A DNA stretch of 22,382 nucleotides from positions 1 to 22,382 of the forward strand of contig JAIWNE010000240.1 of assembly GCA_025331445.1 (NCBI GenBank), given 5' to 3'. Shown piece after piece: positions 11,416-18,554 of the stretch (its first letter is position 1; each line of letters starts with the position of its first letter). Position numbers and translations under genes: made by a program. A model generated the notes under the pieces. The model saw nothing but the letters and a program-made list of their open reading frames with translations, did no database searches and had not been told where the DNA came from. Origin of the DNA: Blakeslea trispora. Lineage: Eukaryota > Mucoromycota > Mucoromycetes > Mucorales > Choanephoraceae.

Positions 11416-12191
11416 TGTAACGTTGTTGTACGAGAGAAGGGGTTTTAAAAGGAATAAATATAGTTTTCTTTAGAAAATATATGAATGTGTTAATCTTAAC
11501 GACTTGGTTATTCAGATATAAGTAATAACTATGATAGTCTTTAGTAGTAGACTTGTTTAGTTTTATGAGGAGAAGTAAGAGAAAGGTAAAAAGAACAGTT
11601 CAATTCTATTGGACTTGGTTATTCAGGAACTATGGTAGTCTTAGAAGCAGACTTGTTTAGTTGTAGAAGTATGAAAAATAAAAAGAATAGTTCAATCCTA
11701 ATGGACTTGGTAATTCAATAACTATGATAGTCTTATATGTCAGACTTGTTTAGTTGTTAGTAATATAAAAGGTGAAGAGAACTGATTAATCCTAAAGGAC
11801 TTGGTAGTTCAATAAACTATGGTAGTCTTATATGGCAGACTTGTTTAGTTTGGGTAACGAAAAGTGAAATCGAATATGTTAATCTGATAGACTTGTTTAT
11901 TCGAAGGTTAACTATGGTAGTCTTATATGGCAGACTTGTTTAGTTTAACGTGTAGTAATTGAAGAAAGTACAAAGAAAAGAAAAATACAAGGAAAAGAAA
12001 AATACAAAGAAAATATAAAGAAAGAAAAGTATAAAGAAAAATAAAGTCTCGAAGGACAAAAAGATCCGTATGGGATAAGTTAGATAGAAATAGAATAGAT
12101 GAGAACGAAGCTGATTTTTATTGAGAGAGAAAAAAAAAAGAGATATTTATAAAAAAGAAAAAATAGCCAGTCACCCAGAGAAGGTGTTACA
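11416..12191. mobile_element. Solo LTR (776 bp) inserted in the LINE
   Basis: The segment begins TGTAACG and ends GTGTTACA, giving canonical TG...CA ends inside a 6-bp inverted repeat (TGTAAC/GTTACA), and is flanked by CTCT on both sides. It holds no protein-coding sequence. Its middle is a five-copy tandem array (about 11486-11945) and its last quarter is A-rich (11950-12160, repeated AAAGAAAAAT blocks). With no internal region or second LTR nearby, the simplest reading is a solo LTR left by LTR-LTR recombination of a Gypsy- or Copia-type element. Orientation is not decided. A non-autonomous DNA element with 6-bp ends is possible but TG...CA ends with a 4-bp duplication favour integrase-type insertion. 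Confidence 0.88.
11486..11945 (+). repeat. Five-copy tandem repeat of about 95-100 bp inside the LTR
   Basis: Each unit contains a conserved GGACTTGGTTATTCA-like block, then AACTATGGTAGTC, a 10-nt variable TTATATGGCA-like spacer, and GACTTGTTTAGTT; the variable rest of the unit is A-rich. The block GACTTGTTTAGTT recurs at 11550, 11650, 11743, 11838 and 11933, so the spacing is 100, 93, 95 and 95 nt. The ends AACTA/TAGTT and GTC/GAC of the conserved core are complementary, so every unit can form a small interrupted hairpin. In an LTR such an array would lie in the transcription-control region; that role is inferred. Confidence 0.88.
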
Positions 12192-12195
12192 CTCT
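12192..12195. repeat. Right target-site duplication of solo LTR (CTCT)
   Basis: CTCT directly after the LTR end GTTACA, matching 11412-11415. Confidence 0.85.
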
Positions 12196-13159
12196 CTGCA
12201 ACAATCCGTGAACTTGATTCAACCCTGCCTGCTTGGCTTATATGGGAGCGTCTCAAATTGGTTGCTGCTAAGACAGCACGAGCCTATTCTCGCCGTCAGG
12301 CCTTTTCACTAGCCCGCGCCCAATCTCTTCTTCAACGTAAGCGAGCTATAATTGAGTCTAACCTTGTGAATAATCCATCATTACACCCATGCTTGTCCCC
12401 CTCAACTGCATATAGTCCAAGAACAGCTTGCCTCTTTACAGCAATATCATGTCGAGACATTATCTCTCAAAGCTGGTATTCGTTGGAGAGAGCAAGGAGA
12501 GCTCTCTGCATGATATTTGAAGCGTACTGCGTCAGCCCGTCTTACCAAAACCACCATTCCTCCCCTATTTCACCCTACTCTTGACCGAGTTTGTGTTTCT
12601 AAGGACGAAATGTTGGATGCAGCCTTTGTCTTTTACGACAATTTGTTCGCTCCTCATCCAATTAATTTAAATGCGGTAGACTCACTTTTGGAGGCCATTC
12701 CTCAATCGTGTACTCTCTCTGCTGACGACTCGTCTCTTTTGACGGACAGTATATCCTTTGACGAAATTGTGGAAGCCTTTTCCCGCTGTCCCCAACAGAG
12801 CAGCCCTGGCCTCGACGGCCTACCATATTTCATTGTTCCCTTAATTGTTCTCCATCCGGATTGCAAACACATCGTGGTACGGGTGTATAATGACGCCCTT
12901 AAGTTAGGTGTTTTCCCTCCGTCCTGGTTGTCCACTTCAGTCTCTCTACTGCCCAAGAAAGGTGATTTATCTGACTTGCGTAATTGGCTACCCATTTCTT
13001 TAATCAACACTGATGCCAAGGTATTCACTAGAATTCTGAATTCTCGTTTTCTGATGGTGACCGACCAAATGATCAATCCGTATCAATCCGGTTTTGTTCG
13101 TGGTCGTTTTATCGCAGATAATGGGCTTTTGATGAAGCTATTAATTGAGCATGCCCGTA
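12196..13159 (+). pseudogene. LINE ORF2, N-terminal half of reverse transcriptase
   Basis: After the LTR the LINE frame continues LPAWLIWERLKLVAAK and SRRQAFSLARAQSLLQRKR, a helical linker between endonuclease and RT. An extra T at about 12402 shifts the frame, and a TGA at 12511-12513 interrupts the shifted frame, which then stays open to the Tc1 junction. RT motifs visible: SSPGLDGLPY (block 0/1), LLPKKGDLSDLRNWLPISL (block 2; usually NWRPISL), INTDAKVFTRILNSR, and QSGFVRGRFIADNGLL (block 2a). The next expected block with the first catalytic Asp, and the YxDD box, are absent because the sequence switches to the Tc1 terminal repeat. The last eight nucleotides plus Tc1 bases encode an artificial end, HARTVG and a stop. 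Confidence 0.92.
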
Positions 13160-13200
13160 CAGTGGGCTAACAAAAAAAATTAGAATCGTTTAAAATCCCG
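13160..13200 (+). repeat. Tc1 left terminal inverted repeat
   Basis: Begins CAGTGGGCTAACAAAAAAA. Over the first 41 bases it pairs with the right end with three differences (positions 20, 29 and 36); similarity fades after that. Confidence 0.95.
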
Positions 13201-13361
13201 CAAAATCGAAATGACTATATGTATTGATAATGAGCTTTAAAGGACTACTTGCTTTCTATTAAATCTTCCAAAACCTATGGATAACTGTTAAAAATACTCT
13301 TAGATTATGCTCAAAAACTATTATGAAACAAAGATAGACTTTTTAAATTAAAAAGGGCCAA

Positions 13362-14387
13362 CTAATGATGAGTTGGCCCACCTTTATTCTTGATTACATC
13401 ATGTAGTCTTCTAGGCATGCTTGCAATGAGTTTGTTCCAATCTTCTGGTTGTAATTCATCCCAAACCCTTTGCAAGCATGCCTTATAATCCTCCGCGTTT
13501 CTGATGCCCCTACCTCCAGCTCGAAGGGCCTGCACACGCCTTTTCATCTTCATCCATAAGTTTTCGATGGGATTTAAATCAGGCGATTGTGCAGGCCATG
13601 ACAAGACTCGCATGTTCCTCTGGGCCTTCCAATCTTTTGCAGCTCTGCATCTATGGATTGGAGCGCCATCTCCCATTAGGATAAGATCTTGCTCCGTTCC
13701 ATAAAATCTTAGGAGCGGGCCTTCGTATATGCATGATACGAAACCCGCTCCCTTTCGCTCTTCATTGCTGCAAAAGTGGAGCTCAGACTTGTGATCATAC
13801 CTGATGGCACCCCAAACCATCAGGCTAGTCCTGCCACTCTTAAAGGTAGGCGCCAAGCAATCCTCCAGGTATTTCTCCAATGGCAAGCGCCAGACCATCA
13901 CAGGGGCGGAATTTTTGCCGTTTTCAAACGAGCTTTCACAGGTGAACACCACCTTCTTCCAGTCCTCGAGCGTGAAGTTTTGGTACTCCTCTGCAAACTT
14001 GAGTCTGTTGAATCGATGCAGAGGAGTAAGGAAGGGCTTCTTGACTGCCACACGGTTGTGGAACCCCATTTTGTGCAACGCACGACGTACAGTGGCGCGG
14101 TGTACCTTGACAGGAAGAGATGCTGTCAGTTCAGCCAAGGTGGCTCTCCTGTTGAAGATCACTTCTCTTCTGAGTAATTGTAGCGTTCTTGGCGAGAGCT
14201 TGGAGGGTCTTCCAGATCCTGTGGCACGATCCGTGGTACCTCTTAATTTTGCCCTCTTCAGAGCTGCATACACCGTACTCACTTTTACCGCCAATGCATC
14301 TGCAATTTGAGAAACCTTGACTCCCTGATTTCTCATTTCAAGCATAATACGCTTTTCTTCGTTGTTGAGGAACTTTTTAGTAGACAT
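13362..14387 (-). CDS. Tc1/mariner transposase, intact frame, first catalytic Asp replaced by Cys
   Basis: A 341-residue cut-and-paste transposase of usual Tc1 length, acting in the nucleus on the element's terminal repeats. Residues 8-50 form the first helix-turn-helix (IADALAVKVSTVYAALKRA), GSGRPSKLS (57-65) is the GRPR-like linker, and 66-110 form the second helix-turn-helix (RRATLAELTASL, TVRRALHKMGF). The catalytic core shows FKSGRTSLMVWGAI (182-195), MGDGAPIHR (Asp240) and SPDLNPIENLW (Glu275); 34 residues separate Asp240 and Glu275, so this is a DD34E enzyme. The first acid should stand in VVFTDESSF; the sequence reads VVFTCESSF, Cys150, codon at 13938-13940. Going from an Asp codon to TGT needs two base changes. 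That residue binds a catalytic metal ion, so the protein is predicted to bind DNA but not cut. The start ATG at 14387 lies 102 bp inside the element; the stop is TAG at 13362. Confidence 0.96.
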   Translation of the reverse strand: MSTKKFLNNEEKRIMLEMRNQGVKVSQIADALAVKVSTVYAALKRAKLRGTTDRATGSGRPSKLSPRTLQLLRREVIFNRRATLAELTASLPVKVHRATVRRALHKMGFHNRVAVKKPFLTPLHRFNRLKFAEEYQNFTLEDWKKVVFTCESSFENGKNSAPVMVWRLPLEKYLEDCLAPTFKSGRTSLMVWGAIRYDHKSELHFCSNEERKGAGFVSCIYEGPLLRFYGTEQDLILMGDGAPIHRCRAAKDWKAQRNMRVLSWPAQSPDLNPIENLWMKMKRRVQALRAGGRGIRNAEDYKACLQRVWDELQPEDWNKLIASMPRRLHDVIKNKGGPTHH

Positions 14388-14448
14388 TTCATTATTTAAG
14401 AGAGATGAAAATGGTTTGGAATGTTATGCATATCTTTTCTTTTTATTT

Positions 14449-14489
14449 CGGGAATTTAAAAGATTCTAACTTTTTTTGTTAGCCCACTG
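14449..14489 (-). repeat. Tc1 right terminal inverted repeat
   Basis: Reads, on the minus strand, CAGTGGGCTAACAAAAAAAG and onwards, matching the left end. It is followed at 14490 by TA and then by the MULE-side sequence. Confidence 0.95.
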
Positions 14490-16170
14490 TACAGCGAGAA
14501 GAAAAGCTGTTTCACATAAGGCAAAACACAACGAAATAGCATTTCAAAGGGGGCGTCTATATAGCAATAATTGCTTTCGTTACTGTTAAGTCTAGCAGTA
14601 TTAATGAAGGCAGGCTCTTCAACAACAACAGGCTTGACAAAATCCGTTTTTAATTGATCGATTGCATGTTCTGAGCTTGGGATATCATCGTCGCTATTAC
14701 ACAAATTAATACAATCGTGCTCCTCAAAAGAACTGTTTGTTTTGTCTTGTACTGCTGCCTCTTTGTCCTCGATAATCTCTTCTGACTTTCTACACAACAA
14801 AACGCTTTCCTCAATCAAAGTAACATCTGTTTTGTTGACAGAGAGCTGCGAAAAAAAGTATGTACAATCTTCATTGTCATGATTGCACAACAGACAATCA
14901 ACATCATCAGGGATTTCTTCACCCTTGTTGGGGAAGCTCCTTCTGATATTGTCGATGTCCTCTTGATTTTCGTAATTGCGAGCACTGTTGTTGATGGCAG
15001 TGAGATCTACAACTGCATCATAGATCAAGTCTCTTTCATCACTGATCCCAAAAAGATCTTCTGTCTCAAACTTTGTTCGTTTTCACCAACTTCTTCAATC
15101 AAACTTGACAGCTTTCTCTTCTGACTATCCTCATCAATTGAACAAAAGTAGTGTTCTTCTTTTTCTTCTTCCTTCCAAGGAAACGATTTTTTCTCAACAC
15201 TTATATGCTCAAGCATTTTGATGAAGTAAGTTGCAAACGTCTTTGCTTCGAGACTGCCGATAATGGCTTACAAGAAGACGATACTCTTCTGCATTTGAGG
15301 TACATAAATGACCGATGAGCATAAATACTTCTTGTCATTTGCAACAGCCTTGTATGTGACATCTGTCACAATTGGTTGAGTAGCGAACGGAAGATTGTAC
15401 CTTAATACGTTCAAAGCTGAAAAAGCAATCATGAAATCCTTGTCATTGGTAACTTGAGCATATGTGATATATCCTTCATACTCTTTCATAATCTTGTTCA
15501 AATCACCCAAAAAGTCTGAGCTCTTGTTAATACCTAGAGAAGCCTTGGTGGCATTCAATTGGTACTTGGCTCTATCTTGATTGCCTAGAGCAGAGCTGAT
15601 TTCTCTGGCCATGCTGGCAAATTGTCCAGGAAGAGACGTAACACCAATGCTATAGCTCTTTGGTGCCAAGAATTGATCGTTTTGCACCTTTTCGTGCAAA
15701 ACTTTGTCTTCTTCTCCAGAAAGGTGAAGACGCTTGTACTTCTCATGACTGTGTCTGCCTTGACATTTGACAATACAGCTAGTCAAGTTATCAATCTCAT
15801 TAAAGATCAAAACGAATTTGACAGCAACACTGCACACTTTGTGCTACATTGTTTCTCTACAGTGCAAACATGTCTGCTTTTTGATTTTTTCTAAAGTATG
15901 GAGAGGTCTCATATCTTTATTAAAGAATGGGCAGCTTTCATTAGCACAGTAAACGCTACCAAGACATTTCTTGTAGAGAGTAGGACAGCCCTTGGTTACT
16001 TTTTTTGAGCCTCCTGTCAGGGCCCAACCGATGTCAAGATTACACTTGTCAAAAGTATCTTCCTGTCCCTTACAGGGCTCAATAACGAATGATTCGAAAT
16101 GTTCGCCATTCGGGAATTGGTTCTTGAAGTAGTTCTTCTTTCGATAGTCTTTGTCTGTCAATTGGTTCAT
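14490..16170 (-). pseudogene. MULE transposase with GCM/WRKY-type zinc finger and C-terminal protease-like Cys box, truncated by Tc1
   Basis: Mutator-like transposase relic. From the ATG at 16170 the N-terminus carries a zinc-binding region of the WRKY/GCM1/FLYWCH type: KKCLGSVYC (C69, C75), C80, C101-x2-C104, H110-x2-C113, then GRHSH. In-frame stops are TAG at 15844-15846 and TAA at 15268-15270; the frame continues sensibly across both, so they look like point mutations. The DDE start is PIVTDVTYKAVANDKKYLCSS, followed by AIIGSLEAKTFATYF. A one-base loss near 15030 shifts the frame; after it come INNSARNYENQEDIDNIRRSF, a CLLCNHDNEDC cluster and a long acidic linker. The end reads LNSNESNYCYIDAPFEMLF, resembling the Cys box of ubiquitin-specific proteases (N-x-C-Y...L-x-x-LF), and is cut by the Tc1 TIR fourteen residues later. 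The second and third catalytic acids of the MULE core cannot be assigned confidently. Three lesions plus truncation make it non-functional. Confidence 0.82.
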
Positions 16171-16294
16171 AGTTAAAGTAAAAAGAGTTACAGTGCTTAA
16201 ATGATAAAAAAGTGTAAAATGTAATTTGTACCTTTGTGGCTTAAGTTACAGCATTTAAACTCCGGTTACACAGGTTTTATACGGCACCAAGGGC

Positions 16295-16325
16295 GCCAAC
16301 TAAAAGGCAAAAACCAGTAGTTGGC
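16295..16325. repeat. 8-bp inverted repeat upstream of the MULE start
   Basis: GCCAACTA (16295-16302) and TAGTTGGC (16318-16325) are perfect complements around a 15-nt A-rich loop, about 125-155 bp upstream of the MULE ATG. GGGCGCC overlaps its left arm. It could be a regulatory hairpin, a MULE terminal-repeat fragment or chance. Confidence 0.5.
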
Positions 16326-16367
16326 TAGAGACTGTGTAAGCATTGAAATTTAATATAGCTCCATTAG

Positions 16368-16374
16368 AAAAAAA
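16368..16374 (-). terminator. T7 run after the tRNA, candidate Pol III terminator
   Basis: On the minus strand seven T residues lie four bases past the tRNA discriminator base. Four or more T suffice for Pol III termination in fungi, but T runs are common throughout this window. Confidence 0.5.
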
Positions 16375-16378
16375 TAAA

Positions 16379-16451
16379 TGAGGAGTAAGAGAATTGAACT
16401 CTTGACCTTCAGATTTGGAATCTGACGCTCTACCAATTAAGCTAACCCCCC
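16379..16451 (-). tRNA. tRNA-Trp (CCA), mitochondrial-like
   Basis: Seventy-three bases fold into a full cloverleaf: acceptor GGGGGGT with ACTCCTC and discriminator A, D-arm GCTT/GAGC with loop AATTGGTA, anticodon arm TCAGA-TTCCAAA-TCTGA giving anticodon CCA, a five-base variable loop AGGTC, and T-arm AAGAG-TTCAATT-CTCTT. No intron. Two acceptor pairs are G-T (positions 2-71 and 5-68), as if an original GAGGAGT had changed to GGGGGGT. The D-arm TTAGCTTAATTGGTAGAGC style is that of mitochondrial or bacterial-type tRNAs rather than the usual eukaryotic nuclear tRNA-Trp, so a nuclear copy of a mitochondrial gene is likely (inference). The A-box and B-box regions are close to Pol III consensus and a T7 run follows the 3' end, so transcription is possible. 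Confidence 0.85.
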
Positions 16452-16532
16452 ATGTGCAATTTAACATGTTTAAGGCTAATTAACAAGATGTTAATATTTG
16501 CAAAACGCACTACAATCAATTGAAATTGCCTG

Positions 16533-16569
16533 CCGTCTCATCCACATTTTTTTTATGTTGATGAGACGG
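16533..16569. repeat. Strong hairpin with T7 loop
   Basis: CCGTCTCATC (16533-16542) and GATGAGACGG (16560-16569) are perfect complements; inside them, after one C-T mismatch, ACAT (16544-16547) pairs with ATGT (16555-16558), leaving a loop of seven T. G-T pairs can extend the base by two. The stem is unusually G+C-rich for this neighbourhood and GAGAC recurs just downstream at 16574-16578. It lies about 80 bp upstream of the tRNA on the tRNA's own strand. Confidence 0.7.
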
Positions 16570-17109
16570 TGGTGAGACTGATAATTTTTTACTGCTTAAT
16601 TTAAAATCTCATTTTCTCTACGAAAACACGTTCATTGTGGATCAAACTTTTTAGGATGACTCTTGGATAAATGTACTTTATGTTTGTTAAATTGGATGTT
16701 ATGATTCCTTACAAAATCTTTCATAACTTGACGATTTTGTGTTTAGAGCCTTTTTTAACCATTTTATTAAAAATTTGATTTCCGCCATTTTTCTTGAAAT
16801 GACTTGGATTTATTTTTTTATTTTTTTTTTCTAAGTCGAACAGGCTGTAAATTGAGTGAGATTGCTTTCCAGGTTACATATTTCTTGTCGTTGTTTGAAT
16901 GCAAGAGGGCATATTTGCAATAAAATTGAAGATGTACCTTTCCAAGTACCTCAACATCGCTTTTTTTTGGTATCAAAATGATCAGAAAAGCAAAAAGTAA
17001 TAGATAAACAATCTTTCATAAAGTAATAATAGCTTTTGACTATTTTCATTTTTTTTCTGAAAAAGCAGCGAATCTGTCTTAATTATACTTTCAATACGAG
17101 GTGTCCATT

Positions 17110-17354
17110 TTGAGCAACTTTTTTTTTGGTTGATTCTCAATAAGGGTTTTTTTTGCAACTTTTTTCTAGCACTGAAATTTATCTATTGCGAGGAATTAGC
17201 TGGCTCCTAATGAATGTTTTTTTTTGCAACTTTTTTTCTAGCACTGATTTTTTATTTTCTGAAGGATATATTTTTTTTTGCAACTTTTTTTATTCTATGA
17301 CATAGGATCATTTTTATTCTTTTAAAGAGGCCTTTTTTTTTGCAACTTTTTTTT
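17110..17354 (+). repeat. Five dispersed copies of a T-run/GCAAC/T-run motif
   Basis: Within 245 nt the core GCAAC followed by 7-9 T, and mostly preceded by 8-10 T, occurs at about 17113, 17155, 17226, 17280 and 17342. Copies two and three are longer and share T-run, GCAAC, T-run, CTAGCACTGA (17147-17175 and 17217-17247). The intervals are irregular (about 42, 71, 54 and 62 nt), so this is not a simple satellite. Terminal repeats of Tc1-like elements can look like this, but I cannot assign it. Confidence 0.75.
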
Positions 17355-17627
17355 CTGAAATTGAATATGATATTCAGGATAGCACTTGTTATTTAAATCA
17401 AAAAGAAGCGAAAAGAAGATGTATCATAAATGATGTGAACTCATGTCAGGTTAATACAGTATGTACTGTATGGATCGTTTGGCCAATATTTAGAATATTG
17501 AGTAGGTATTCGCTCACACAATTAAACTTGAATGTTTTGTATTAAATGTAAAGTGATAGAATGATCAATGTGTAATGTAAGAGTACAGAATAATTACTGG
17601 ATAACAATTACTTCTTTATTTTTTTTA

Positions 17628-18484
17628 TCAATCGTTGACATCGTATTTTGATGGTTTCTTTGATTTTTTTTCTAATTGTTTGATATCCATTTGAAGCTTT
17701 GTGTATACTGGATCGATAGGTGGATATACACAATCCTCTTCTACAATCAAAAGATTGTAATGACAGTCTTTGAGTTGCAAGACAATCGGCTTTCTTTCTT
17801 CAATGACACCACAGATTGGCACCATCAGAGTTGGCTTATTTTTTTTGTTGCTGTCCATGATTGTTACAGCAATCTTGTACGTGTCAGCAACAATCTGGCT
17901 GCACTCGATGCCATTGTACCAAAATTGGGAGGGACAGAAAGCATTGTTGTCATTCAATCCAAAAGAAAGAATGCTTCTTACCTTTTCGACGTCAAACCTA
18001 TTTCTTTCGATTAAACAAAAAATCCATTATATGCTGACTTTACTACATACCTCATCTTCTTGTAAGTCTCCAAGTTTTCTTCAAAGGTCAGCATCATTTC
18101 CTTTTTGACTTGCATGTGTCGTGCGTTGTCATGGTAGATTCCATACGCAATTGCGTGGAACCCACAGTATCCAGAGGAAGGACTCACAACTACACGCTTT
18201 TTGGCAGCATAAAGCGTGGTGTCAGCTTTATGCTTGCTGATCGACTGGAATTCGGGATGGTTGTGGGGGTTTTGCTTCTTACTGAGAATCCAAGAGAGCC
18301 CCTTCTTGGTAGACCTGTTGTAATGGACCTGAAAGTTACAGCTGGGAATCTTGCACTTGGTGTATACTTTCTGGTCAGTTTTAAGTCTAAACCCAATGAA
18401 ATGTTTAGCTGTCAAGGGAATGTTCTGGAGAACGTAGTCAGCAACATCGTGTTTGGTGAATGAGTTTGAGAGTTCGGGTTGCAT
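17628..18484 (-). CDS. FAR1-type zinc finger plus OTU-like cysteine protease, two exons
   Basis: Predicted 267-residue protein from exons 18484-18051 and 17997-17628, joined by a 53-nt GTATGT...AATAG intron in phase 2. Residues 1-85 form a FAR1/WRKY-type DNA-binding finger (CKIPSC with C44 and C49; HNH with H74 and H76), the type found in MULE transposases. Residues 98-235 form an OTU-type cysteine protease: SSGYCGFHAIAYGIY (Cys107), QFWYNGIECSQIVAD (Trp171) and DCHYNLLIVEED (His224). The usual DGNC Asp is Ser here, so activity is uncertain. The tail (240-267) is Lys-rich. No stop or frameshift is present. I start at ATG 18484 because the ATG at 18553 lies inside a likely 5' UTR intron (18564-18517, GTATATG...CTTTAG) and would add an odd hydrophobic leader. 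AATAAA lies a few bases after the stop. Probably a transposon accessory or domesticated gene removing ubiquitin-like modifiers near bound DNA; that role is inferred. Confidence 0.83.
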
Positions 18485-18554
18485 GTTGAGGTGAATGAGA
18501 TTGCGCGTAAAGATAACTAAAGTAAAATAAAATAAAAACTTTTGTTTAGTCAAG

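Larger units (their letters stand above)
11064..13159 (+). mobile_element. Non-LTR retrotransposon (LINE) remnant, split by a solo LTR and truncated by Tc1
   Basis: Remnant of an APE-endonuclease/reverse-transcriptase LINE. The left piece (11064-11415) is the end of the endonuclease; the right piece (12196-13159) is the linker and first half of the reverse transcriptase. A solo LTR lies between them. The two pieces are directly continuous in frame when the LTR and one CTCT copy are ignored, across the point where FHL is followed by SATIRELD, so they were one ORF. The right piece stops at the TA next to the Tc1 terminal repeat; the catalytic YxDD half of the enzyme, the 3' UTR and the tail are missing. 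No LINE 5' end is visible. Confidence 0.92.
13160..14489 (-). mobile_element. Complete Tc1/mariner (DD34E) element
   Basis: A 1,330-bp element bounded by inverted repeats and flanked by TA on both sides (13158-13159 and 14490-14491), the standard Tc1/mariner target. It contains a single minus-strand transposase gene with no intron and short noncoding margins (about 200 nt left, 100 nt right). The element is structurally complete, but its transposase lacks the first catalytic Asp. The left and right flanks belong to two unrelated transposon relics (LINE reverse transcriptase and MULE), so the element sits exactly on a junction. Confidence 0.95.
16452..17627. other. Noncoding T-rich spacer between the tRNA and the FAR1-OTU gene
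   Basis: No protein gene seen. The stretch holds a strong hairpin (16533-16569) and the GCAAC/T-run repeats (17110-17354), listed separately. The rest is A+T-rich with many T runs of 6-10. Confidence 0.6.

Noticed and set aside
11486..11945. CRISPR-like array
   Set aside because: Units of 93-100 bp are degenerate over their length and lie within an LTR in a eukaryotic genome; no repeat-spacer regularity.
13504..14310. Plus-strand frames of 66-168 codons
   Set aside because: Shadows of the minus-strand Tc1 transposase.
17676..18463. Plus-strand frames of 112-117 codons
   Set aside because: Shadows of the minus-strand FAR1-OTU exons, whose motifs and splice sites are much better.
18485..18553. 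Upstream ATG of the FAR1-OTU gene with a hydrophobic LFYFTLVIF leader resembling a signal peptide
   Set aside because: This ATG lies inside a good GTATATG...CTTTAG intron, and a secreted FAR1-type DNA-binding protein would make little sense.
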